Assembly: GCA_010015675.1 (NCBI GenBank)
Contig: ML976993.1
Location: 926,828-990,827 of the forward strand
Length of the DNA stretch: 64,000 nt
Direction: 5' to 3'
Source of the DNA: Byssothecium circinans
Taxonomy: Eukaryota; Ascomycota; Dothideomycetes; Pleosporales; Massarinaceae
Shown here: in pieces, positions 21,183 through 30,940 of the stretch
Layout of the letters: each line of letters begins with the position of its first letter
Numbering within the stretch: position 1 is the stretch's first letter
The notes under the pieces: model-generated
Databases searched by the model: none
Told to the model about the DNA's origin: nothing
What the model saw: only the letters and a program-made list of their open reading frames with translations
Made by a program: the position numbers and the translations under genes

Positions 21183-24100
21183 GGTTAGAGTCTGCTTTTA
21201 GTGGACTTATGAGAGGTTGTTGGAGGAGTGGTGGGGTGCAAAAGTTTTGTTGTATGGTGGGATATGGTGGTTATTCTTGCGAGAGACAGGTAGACGGGTG
21301 TGACGAGATAGGAAAGAGCCATGGTATTACAGCAACCAGACCACCATCTTCTGGGGAAGGAGCTATATCTTATCGTAGCGGGTCGTCGTTCTGAACACTG
21401 TAGAGAGAGCTCACCCTTTATCCAATCCTGATCCAAATTGTGTTTGTGTATTACACTCGTCGTGGGAAGTTGCCTTTGCGCCCATCTCTTCAGCAGGTCA
21501 CGGTATAGCATGGTACCCTACCCATTGCCCGTCCTACCCAACGATTCATATGCCATATCTTCCAGAACCTCATATACATCTTGTAACGAGAAATTCCCTT
21601 CTCTTTGCAGAAAGCTGAGTACATTTTCCTGCCCGTCAACCCAGCAAGTTCCCTTCAACAGCACTCCATGGACTGCATATATTTCGTCAGCAAAAGTTTC
21701 TCAACCAATAACCTATTACTCACCTTACTCACCTCCTCGCTGAGCTTCCCTCTCAAATCTATGCCCACCAGTTCACGCCCCTGTCCCACACCTACATGAC
21801 AGCTCCAAGAAGGGCACAAACACCCAATACATATACCAGCCACTCACAGCCTTACACATATTCGTCGCCTATGCGCACTGCAGTGCCCGTGACCACCCAC
21901 CATTCAACATAAAGCGGACCTGCAGAGCATCATGAGGCTGACCAAAAACGTACGTGATCGGAGATCGATTACCTCTTTTCATTCAAGGTTCACTACGAAG
22001 AGAGAAAAGAAGTGATGGAAATGCGTGTCTGCATGGGGCATGAGCATGAGGCTCAGCAAAAAAAACGGTAATTTCCGCCTCGTCTACCCACACCAAAGCA
22101 CCCATCATCAATCTCACATATGCCTCACACCGCCTCCCGCTTACCCCTCTCAGCAAAACATCCCCTCGTCCCGCCTGCTCCGTATCCCGTCAGGCGCTTA
22201 AGCAAGTCCCCAGCCGGCAGGTCGTGCAAAAGACGGCCTCGAAATGTGTTCTGCGTTCTGCGTCCTGCTACACAAACGGGTACTCCTACCGCCAGTCAAG
22301 ATCTGTGTGCAACGTACTGTACAACGGAGGTGGCTCGCAACGCGGGGGAACACAGGTCGGCGAGTTGAGTGACGTGGGGCTTTGGTTGAGCGATTGCCCG
22401 ATGCGGGAAATGGTTTATCATTCGTCTCTTTTGAATTCTGGTGTGTATATTTGCCTTACTTTAGCTATAACATAGATGGATATGTTGGACAGATCTCATG
22501 CTGACGGTGCTGTGAGATGGTCAATGGTGAGTAAGGCTTGGGAATGCAGATGGTGCTTCGATTGGAGGAAGAACTCCTGTGGGCGAGGAGGGGTGGGTTG
22601 GTGTTCGTTGTTGAATTTTGTTCCCCACCGATGTAATGTGGGGCATGCATTTCTCGACTATCGTCGATCACACAACGGCTTCTTGCTAGTTCACGATGCG
22701 TTTCAAGCGTTGAACATCACATTTCGATGACTTCTAGCCGTCTTCCTTTAGTTCTTCAGGAGAAGATGCACATTGACGTGTTGAAATGCCTCCATGCGGA
22801 TAGTCTCAAGCGGTCCTCGAGCTTCCTCCACAGACCATTTGGAAAGGCACGTTTCGAATCCTTGGCAAACGGTAAGGGATCAGCGATGCACACAGAACAG
22901 GGTATAGCGAGTGCGAGACAGCGAGTGCGAGTGCGAAAGTCGCTTCTCGGGGAAGGGGAACAAACGTCCATCTACCGGCGTGCATCTATCTACGGTGGTA
23001 CTCTACCGCGTGAGAGAGCCGAAGACATGCAATATCTAATCGTCCGTAAAATCCAGTCCGTCCGGCTTGTCCGCGTACCCAACAATACAATATACGTGGT
23101 CAAACTCTCCTGATACTTCGTTGCGGCGTAGTCACGCACCATTTCGCCATCCACTGTATCGAACGGCGGCGCGTATGCAAGCCGGAGGATCCGATATGAC
23201 CCCTCGCTCCATGCGCCCTAAAGAAGCCAGTAAAAAACGTGGCCATGATACCTGTACATACAGCAAACCCTAGTTACCCTACGACAACCTTCCAGAAGAG
23301 GAAGCTGCTTTCACCCGTACATGATGCACCCCCACAATTCTCGACTAAGAATAGAAGCCGACATACATAACTCACACACATATTATGCTCGAAACAGAAC
23401 AAGTCTTCGCCCGCATGCCGCCTTGTGCCGCAGTAAGGGAGGAAGAGAGGTCATTTAGAAATATAATGAAAAATCTGGGGATATTAGCCAATCAATACAG
23501 AGAGATGCAAGGACCCGCGCTTATTGCGTTTACCAACGATCGGGCAGTTGCGTGAGCACTTGAGGGGACTAGGCTCGGTCCGTGTCTGACGCCACCGTCA
23601 TTCTTCTCATGAACGCTGCTAATAATGTGTCGTCCATTTCTTCCGCAAAGCGCATGGTGTCCGCACAGCTTGCTGTACAGAGCCGTTGAGCAAAGGGCGG
23701 GGAGAACACAGATAATCGAGGTGCGATAAGAAACGAACGTGGTAAAAGGTCATTGTTGCACTTTGTGTTGAATGGAAACGCAAAGGCCGCGGAGGCACGG
23801 GCAACAGGGCGACAAGAGTCTTTGCGCTGTGGGACGAAAGAACGTGATTGGCCGGTTAAAGCGAGCTTCGATGACCTGCAGCGCAGGTCCGACGTTCTAT
23901 GATCGACGCAGAGTTTACGGTGGAGAATTCTCTGAGGTCGCCGACCTGAACCATCCTCTTGGGATTGCAATGTCGGCGCCTTCAGTGTTGAGTTTGCAGT
24001 GCATGAAAAGTACCGTGAGCTTGGAAAGGAGAAGGTATGAAAGTGTCGCACCGCAGGGGAGAGCGACATTGCATCAGGCAGCAATACCTGAATAGGATGT

Positions 24101-24273
24101 CGCTGCAAACCACGCGGAATGTGTTGCGGCACAGCCGAACCGGGCCGCGAGCGCGTCAATGGCTTCACGTAAGAAATTGATGTGGCTTGTCATTGACTGA
24201 GTAGGCTAATCAGCCGTTTGATAACAAAGGTTTTTATAATCACCATGGTGATCACGCTGCGAAGACGAATTGG
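21183..24273. other. 3.1-kb intergenic region, no gene supported
   Basis: No frame has both protein-like composition and splice partners. The longest (23569-24168 minus, 199 codons) is Ser/Arg/Pro-rich and starts without a recognisable domain. A short GAGTGCGA repeat (about 22909-22938, gcgagtgcgagacagcgagtgcgagtgcga) is the only clear repetition. Confidence 0.4.
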
Positions 24274-25165
24274 TTACGGCCAGAGCTCTTCCGTTCGCCA
24301 GCCAGCATTAGCTCGAGTGCTCTCGTCAAAAGTGTACAAAAATCGACGACTTTTGGCGGGATCGCTGAGATCTGTCTGCTCGACCGAGTCTGGAACGATG
24401 ATGACGAGACGAAAGTTCTGGCGCGCTACTGGATCATGTAGATCGTCTACGTTGGCACCGAGCTTGAGGTTTTTGTCGTCATGAGGCTCTTTGGTCGGCT
24501 TTCCCGGAGGTGGTGCGCGGAAAGAGCCTGAGCACAGTCAGTTGAGAAGCTCAAGCTATGGGTGAGCCAAATGTACCTTTGATACCTGGGGATTGGTTTC
24601 CAAAAACTGCAGTAAGCTCTCTGCTCCAGCTCCAGTCCTTCTCTTTGGCCTCATTAACAGCCCTCATCCTCTTACCAATCTCGCTTTTGACCGTCCTTAC
24701 CCCACTACTTTCCTCCTTTCCTTCAATGTCGTCCGACACGACATAAGCTCGCCCCTTGATCCGCCATTGAGTGCCGGTTTGTTCAACCCACCAGACAGCC
24801 TCGACAGGGCCTCCACCCCCGCTGCCTTGTGTCTGGTCACTGCTCTCAGCATGCCCAGCGCTAGTACCAAAGATCTGCCCGACCTTCTCCATCCTCACGT
24901 CTGTAGTAAAAGTGGGGAGATCACTCTCGTATACCTTTGGGTTACGTTCAGCATCGTTGTGTTTGTTCTCGGGCAATTCAGTCCAGAACCCACGGAAGAT
25001 GCAGTAGCGCACACGCGGGACAAATGGTGTGGGAGCGCCTTTGGGAGCGGAGGCGAGCGTCCCGAGTGCAAATTGCGGCGAGGGCATCTTGGAGATGTGC
25101 TGGTTGAAGAGCGACTTCCAGGGCGCTTTCGGGAGCGTTGATGCATCTTGGACGGTCGACGACAT
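24274..25165 (-). CDS. FMN-binding split-barrel protein, Alr4036-type PNPOx-like
   Basis: Two exons (24577-25165, 24274-24527; intron GTACAT..CTCAG) give 280 residues. The protein resembles the pyridoxamine 5'-phosphate oxidase Alr4036-family FMN-binding domain. It starts with APWKSLFNQHISKMPSPQFALGT and VPRVRYCIFRGFW, has VEAVWWVEQTGTQWRIKGRA in the middle, then the GSFRAPPPGKP motif, FRLVIIVPDSVEQ and the terminal WRTEELWP. It is probably a cytosolic flavoprotein, but the substrate is not established for the fungal members and it should not be called a PNPO (Pdx3) enzyme. The ATG at 25165 has a good context (GACATGGTG on the complement side reads GACGACATG upstream). Confidence 0.85.
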
Positions 25166-26813
25166 GGTGTGGAGGAGACGCGCAAGGCGGCGAGGATCCG
25201 TTCTTGAAGCTATAGTTGCGACGTTGGAACTGTGTTGGTAGGTTAAAACAATTGGGGTGCTGATATCGGAGCAACAGTGTGGGACGAAATGATATCGTCA
25301 TGTATCGATGGCGAGCACTAGCCCAGAATTAAAGAGCGAAAGGTTGTGCAAGCCGTTGAAAATGCCTACATACAAACATTTGGAGCAGAATGCAAGCTTC
25401 TTCATGAAAATTTTGTCGAGCCTGATGAATCTTGCACATCTTGGAATGCTCGTCGTTTCGGAGGTTCTGTGACCGTGGGGGTCACAAAATCGAGCTAGGC
25501 TGTAAACGACACTGCCTCTTGGAATATATTTCTAGGCGAATTACGTAGTCGCCATCCAATCTCCTCAAGCATAAATATCAGAGACTCAAAACCATTGAAA
25601 CATTTGAAAATCTCTTACGCGGACCGACCACGACCGCGTGACATCTCTTAATGCATGCAAAACACCAATGCTGGACTATATTTGTGAGGTGTAAGATCTC
25701 TTCCGGAAAAGAGTGAAATGCCTTTGCAAGTTCCGTGTCAACCTGGCCCTGCTCGGTCCGTTAGTTCGCTTTGGCATGGGTGCTGCTGGCATGGCCATGT
25801 TTTGTAACGTTCAACCACCAGCTGGTGGGCTGACGCGGGGGTTTTCTCTGATAGGTAATGTCCATTTCACGTGTGCAAGGCAAAGATTAGACGGCGGTCG
25901 TCGTGATCAATAATCAGGAAGACGGATGCTCTCTAGATGTCCGCTCTCTGGCCATATGCCTGTCACCAACGACCTGCATCACCTGCTCACCTGCCCAGAC
26001 TGCGAGGGGTCGGTATACGGCGTCAATGTTCACCGCAATACCTGCAATACCACAAATTCGGCGTGCATGGTTATGGAGGGGCAGAACGAGACGGGTCATG
26101 GATGCATGTGATGCGGAGCAGGCATGACCTGGAACATGTAACGTGGTGATTGGACAATTATCCGCGCAGTGAACAGTCCCAACTTCCGTGCGCTGCATTC
26201 ATTCCCCACATGCAGATGGCGAGTGTCGCTCGCAATTCAATTGAGCTTCAGCGCGGCATGCGTGTTATAGGTCTGATACAGTAGAGCACCCAGTTCAACC
26301 CGGTTCCGAGTCCTTTGTGCCGTGGTTTGTGGCTACGCCGCAGCAAGCGGGCGGCATGGGACGGAAGTTGGCTGGATTTGTCTTTGCCGCGCATGTATGT
26401 AATATAGCACAAGCGCGGCGTAAGACCGGTGAATCCGTGTCTGTGGATAATAGAAACTATGCGAGACGCATTCTTCCAACATCAGTTCGGTTCTCTTCTC
26501 CGTCTCCTGCAGCAGCGCCGCAAGCTTGCATTCGGTGCGCACTGCTGATCTACTCCCAAACCGGACAGGGCTCCCCAGCCCGCCGACCGCCTCTCTTAAA
26601 GCACCGCATCTCCCCAGACGCCTCATTTTAGTAAATAGTATCCGAATACAAACATTGCCCACTACCCTCCTCCTCTCTTTAGGCCTGCCCTGGCCACCGT
26701 CTACCGCTTGCGATCCTCGATCCTCCGCCTACAGACCTACGCACAGCTCATAACTCCCAATTACATCTCCGCACCCTGACCGCGGCCGCACCCTCCGCTC
26801 CGGCATCTTCAGG
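25166..26813. other. Divergent intergenic region
   Basis: Upstream of both the FMN-binding protein gene (minus) and the 327-residue orphan (plus). Pyrimidine-rich DNA around 26470-26810 looks like the leader of the plus-strand gene. No other gene is supported. Confidence 0.45.
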
Positions 26814-27797
26814 ATGTCGGAAATCGAAAAGTCTTTCACCTTCCTCGACGAGAATATTGCACAATGGCTCACCAACATTGCCGAGGTCGAGACCAAGATT
26901 GTGAGCATGCAAGAAGAGCTCTCCAAGGTGGCTGTGTCGAGATCGATGCCCTTGAAACGCAAAACTGGCTCTGTAGAGTCAATACGAGATCTGAATACCA
27001 TAATGGAGGCGTCTGGCTCGGCAATGGCGACACAATCGAGCCCGTTGGCGACGCGGAAACGAAAGACACCCTCGGTCCTCTCCGGAAACGCATCGGGCCC
27101 CTCCAAATACCGATCGCGCATGATGATTGTGGTGTCGTATGATGGGGAGATACAGAAGTCCTTTGAGCAGCTGGTCCGGGGGATCGGAACTGGTCGCAAT
27201 CTGCTCCGCAAGGGTAAGATGGCCGCCAAGTTGGAAGCCATGGCGGCTCTCGCTGGCTCTGATGACGATGATGATGACGACAATGATGGGGCGATCTTGT
27301 CGAAGATTGGATACCGACATCGAACAGGGCTTTCTTTCATGCGAACGCGCGCGACAGTGATGCACGACGGTACAAGCAACGACAGCTCAAGCACCCCCAT
27401 TGAGCTATTTGACTCGACCGACAAGGCACTAGAGGCGGCCCAGGGTCTATGCGAAAAGGCGGCTCATCAGTCCCTGCGTGAGGGTGACTGTCGGAAAGAA
27501 TTGGAAGCGGTTCGGAAACACTTTAAAGGAGTACAAGAAACTGCAAAGCAGGAGGTCGCGAGATACGCTGCGCGAAAGGAAAAGGAGGAGAGGGAACGAG
27601 CAGCAGCTCCACCAGAACTCAAGGCCGATACCCCTATCACACCGGAACCAGAGCAGATACTGCCCGTCCACATACCACCCTCCGACGGCGCGCTACACTC
27701 TACAACGCAAGTAATAGACATAGAAGTCGACGAAGAAGAAGAAGAAGAAGATATGGACTTTGTCATGCCTCCCATCCGGTTCACTTCCCGAGTGTAA
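26814..27797 (+). CDS. Orphan acidic coiled-coil protein (327 aa)
   Basis: Single exon, 327 residues, starting MSEIEKSFTFLDENIAQWL. I do not recognise a domain. There is an N-terminal helical segment (residues 1-45) and a Ser/Thr/Lys-rich linker. The central block SRMMIVVSYDGEIQKSFEQL, GIGTGRNLLRKGKMAAKLEA (residues ~100-145) looks the most conserved. A DDDDDDDNDG run is followed by IGYRHRTGLSFMRTRA, then a long charged coiled coil (about 200-265), and a C-terminal acidic EEEEEEDMDF tail. It lacks a signal peptide and membrane segments, so it is probably cytosolic or nuclear. Codon use and length argue for a real gene. Confidence 0.7.
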   Translation: MSEIEKSFTFLDENIAQWLTNIAEVETKIVSMQEELSKVAVSRSMPLKRKTGSVESIRDLNTIMEASGSAMATQSSPLATRKRKTPSVLSGNASGPSKYRSRMMIVVSYDGEIQKSFEQLVRGIGTGRNLLRKGKMAAKLEAMAALAGSDDDDDDDNDGAILSKIGYRHRTGLSFMRTRATVMHDGTSNDSSSTPIELFDSTDKALEAAQGLCEKAAHQSLREGDCRKELEAVRKHFKGVQETAKQEVARYAARKEKEERERAAAPPELKADTPITPEPEQILPVHIPPSDGALHSTTQVIDIEVDEEEEEEDMDFVMPPIRFTSRV

Positions 27798-28658
27798 ATG
27801 TCTATATCTCGTCCTATTTCCACCTGGTCTTTCATTATGCGTTCAAGCGGGACTGATGCCTTGTGCGGCTGGCGTTACTTGGGTTCACCATTGGGGGTTG
27901 GGATGACGTCCATGCCGTCTACGACTTTAGCATAGCGTTTTCTAACATATGGCCAAGCTTTGCGTGTTTCCAGCATTTACTCGTAGCTCTTATTTGTCAC
28001 TCTCACTATCACTCCATGTGATTTGTTGGATTGTAATTATCTTCTTCTTTCATTCAACAAAAGTTCAATCCGTCACTTTTCGCTCGTCTGTTGTCTTGTC
28101 AACTTGTGCACCTCTTCTTTTTCTTCAACTAGGCCCGACGATGACCGACGATGCACGTTCTACGCTGTTCGCTTCGTTCATTCTTGCTTCAGCAGACCCG
28201 AAACCGTCACAACCTCCTCCCTCTCCACAAACCTATCTTTTAAAAGTTGAAGTGTCCCCCCCGCTTCTGCTATAGAACTACAGTTAACCTAGTCTATACA
28301 AGATAAAGAGCCTCTTGCATCAGGACCCATCGCAATGCTGCACGTGTCACCTTCGCGTTCCCGCCTTGTCCGTTCAAGGGAACGAGGGCACCTAGGACGG
28401 ACGCACAGTGAGGGCATCCGCTCCTTCCCTAACCTTCAAACTCTAATCACGCCATCACGTGGACATGCGTGGGCGGGTCCAATATCAACGCGTTTACGGC
28501 AGGAGCCCTTCCAAAAAACGTCACAGCCAACAGCCAGACTTTTCCAGTTCACCTTCGCATCGTTTAATTGAATCCGCCTTCACCAGCGAAGTTCCTCGCG
28601 CTATTCACAATCGCTTCCGCCTTCACCTTGACAATCCTGCTTCACTCGCGTTTCCTAA
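27798..28658. other. Intergenic, pyrimidine-rich leader
   Basis: Between two plus-strand orphan genes. The last ~500 bases are C/T-rich, as in a promoter or 5' UTR. No separate gene seen. Confidence 0.45.
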
Positions 28659-30325
28659 ATGCCGCCAGCTCTAAGCGACTACGGAGACTCCGACTCTGAG
28701 ATCGACTTCGATTCGTACCTGTCGACTGCTTCTCCTACAGGCGACATCGACGTTGTCAAGGTATGAGCAACAAATATCCCTCCTGCAGCTTCCTTCTAAC
28801 TGATACCAGAGCCCATCTGTTCAGGAGTCGCCTATTGTGAAGACTCCGATTCCAAAGACACCGATCTCAAAGTCGCCCGCGCAGAAGAGACAGCTGAAGA
28901 AGGTCAGGTCAGCTCGCACACGACCAAAATCATAACTGACATTGCCAGACAACCACCTCAAAGAAGAGGAAACACAGCAATCTCCTAGCCGGTATCAATC
29001 TGGAGAACATCCTCCCTCCGGTCCCGAGTCAAGAAGAAGACGCCAGCTCTGTTGCTGAACCAACCTCCTCCTATCGGACTCGAGGAACTGCTTCTACCGA
29101 CAGCACACGACGCCAGATACAGTACAACCAACGGTATCATCCAATGGACGACTATATCCGCCCCTCGCAGGCCGCAAAGGTCCGAGCGGCTTATGGAGAG
29201 AGGGCTCCAGAGTCTGACAGTGCGAGCGAGCATGAGACCTTCCGTAGTGAGGACTCATCTGACGAGGAGAATGAGACTAAACGCCAGAAGGTGGTTAGCC
29301 AACCTACTCGCCGTTCGTCTCGAGCTGTCAACCACGACGTCCTCTACGACACCAATGTTCACCCGCAGGATGCAATCATCGATGAGGCCATGTCCAGCAG
29401 TGACTCGGCTCATGTCTCCGATGGCGAGGATGGCGTTGTGGTGCCCGATAGCGAGGGTGACATTCACGTCTCCGACAGCGAGGATGGCATTGAGATCTCC
29501 GACAGCAAGCATGGCGTCGAGGTCTCCGACAGCGAGGATGATATCGAAGTATTCGACAGCGAGGATGACAGCGGCGCCGCCGAAGCTGAAGTGGTTGACT
29601 CTGACGGTAAGATGATCCCTCTCATGTCTACGTGTACCGCCTTCTCATATAAAAACCCAACAATCGATGCAAGAACTATGTATTCCTATTGGGCTTATAT
29701 TGATCTCCCCATAGATAACAGCTCCTCCGATGACGATGAGGGTACATCTTCGCCGCCCTTGCCAACTTATGTTCCCGTCAACGGTCGCCTTTCTCAACCG
29801 CAGAGCTCGCCTCTCTCTGATATCACCGATCTTATTCACCCGACTCTCCCACGCCAGCGAGTTCCTGCTCCTCGGAGGATTCTAGGCCGTCGTACTTCCC
29901 CCATTCCGATCTACGTGGAGTCAGCTGCGGTCCAGCATGCGGCATTAATGTCCATGCCAGCCCCGCTTCCGTATCCTCACAACAACCAGGAGAACGTCGG
30001 CAGCCGCCATAGCAACATCATGCCGCAGACTGAGCAAGACAACCCGCTTGGAAACGTTATTTTCCAGACCATGGAAGAGTTTGAAGCGAGTCAGGCTCGT
30101 GACAGCCACGCGAGTGATCTACCTTCCATGTTCGATGGGGAGTCGGATCCTTTCGAGTTGCCGTATCAACGCTCCGACCGCGATTCTGTCTTTGGTTCTG
30201 ACCGCGATTCGGTCTTTGGTCCTGATTATTCGCCAGAGCCTCTGGCTGATGTCACGGCTAGAGTGCAGCGCGGTGGTCGTCGTGTTAGGAGATCTCGAGG
30301 CCCGCTGATGCCACGGTTCTACTGA
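28659..30325 (+). CDS. Acidic orphan protein, probably truncated by in-frame TGA
   Basis: Exons 28659-28760, 28810-28902, 28949-29606 and 29715-30325 give 487 residues beginning MPPALSDYGDSDSEIDFDSY. I do not recognise a domain. Conserved-looking blocks are TTSKKRKHSNLLAGINLENI, RRQIQYNQRYHPMDDYIRP and RRSSRAVNHDVLYDTNVHPQD. Between them lies a tandem acidic repeat (units of about 10-12 residues built on SDSEDGIEI/VSDSED). The 108-nt intron 29607-29714 is a multiple of three without stops, so its retention would not shift frame. The stop TGA (30323-30325) is followed in the same frame by TPQRRASAVNTM, then a well-formed 50-nt intron (30362-30411) and a further open exon, so the ancestral product was probably longer. 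Highly charged composition and Lys/Arg clusters suggest a nuclear protein. Confidence 0.7.
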
Positions 30326-30361
30326 ACACCACAACGACGGGCTAGCGCTGTGAACACTATG

Positions 30362-30411
30362 GTAAGGGTGCACACAGTTGGTGTAGACAATCTTGCTGAC
30401 CGCTTTCTTAG
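30362..30411 (+). other. Spliceosomal intron downstream of the TGA
   Basis: GTAAGG donor directly after ATG, branch-like TTGCTGAC near the 3' end and TTAG acceptor, 50 nt long, phase 0 relative to the upstream orphan frame. A canonical intron 3' of a stop codon supports the view that the coding region once continued. Confidence 0.6.
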
Positions 30412-30559
30412 CCTACCGTAGCATCACAGTCACTTGTCAAGAACGCCCCAAAACGACACATTACCACCCAAGAGCTGGTGTATGTCGACAATTCCGACCT
30501 GGAACTGCATTGCCTAGCTAGGCATTGCAAACTCGACTCCACTATTAAAAGCTTCCAAA
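30412..30559 (+). pseudogene. Stranded exon of the acidic orphan gene
   Basis: Open in the orphan frame for 49 codons (PTVASQSLVKNAPKRHITTQ..., VYVDNSDLELHCLARHC...) and ended by a strong donor, AAA|GTGAGT at 30560. It reads as protein, not as UTR. The next exon is uncertain; a candidate continues from about 30650 (DVPRDGGGMDVDECGG). It lies beyond the in-frame TGA at 30323, so it is translated only if that stop is bypassed or spliced out. Confidence 0.5.
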
Positions 30560-30763
30560 GTGAGTATATGTGATTTTTGCGTTTTTGTTTTCTAGCCATG
30601 GCCTTTTCTTTCTTTTCTTCTTTTCTTTTCTTGATTGGCTTTTGCCGATGTACCGAGGGATGGTGGTGGAATGGACGTGGATGAGTGTGGAGGGCTACGG
30701 CTTCATCGAACATCGACTATCACGGCGATTACGAGAGCTTCATCCACCGACCGTGATCCTTCA

Positions 30764-30940
30764 TGGCAACGAAAAATTCACGAAAACTACGATTTCCCAT
30801 TCCCGGCAACTTTGATACCACGACTGCCCTTTCCCCTTGTTTGCGTCTTGCGATCACGACTTTATGGCAACGACGAATTCACGAAAACAACGATTCCCCA
30901 TTCCCGGCGGCCTTGATACAACGACTGCCATTCCCCCTTG
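30764..30940. repeat. Imperfect 76-nt direct repeat, period 101
   Basis: Units 30764-30839 and 30865-30940 both run from TGGCAACGA through AATTCACGAAAAC, CCATTCCCGGC, TTGATAC and ACGACTGCC to CCCCTTG. They are about 85-90% identical by eye. The period of 101 nt is not a multiple of three, so the two units cannot be read in the same coding frame. Confidence 0.75.

Noticed and set aside
23569..24168. 199-codon open frame on the minus strand
   Set aside because: Random-looking Ser/Arg/Pro composition, no domain, no splice partners, no matching promoter layout.
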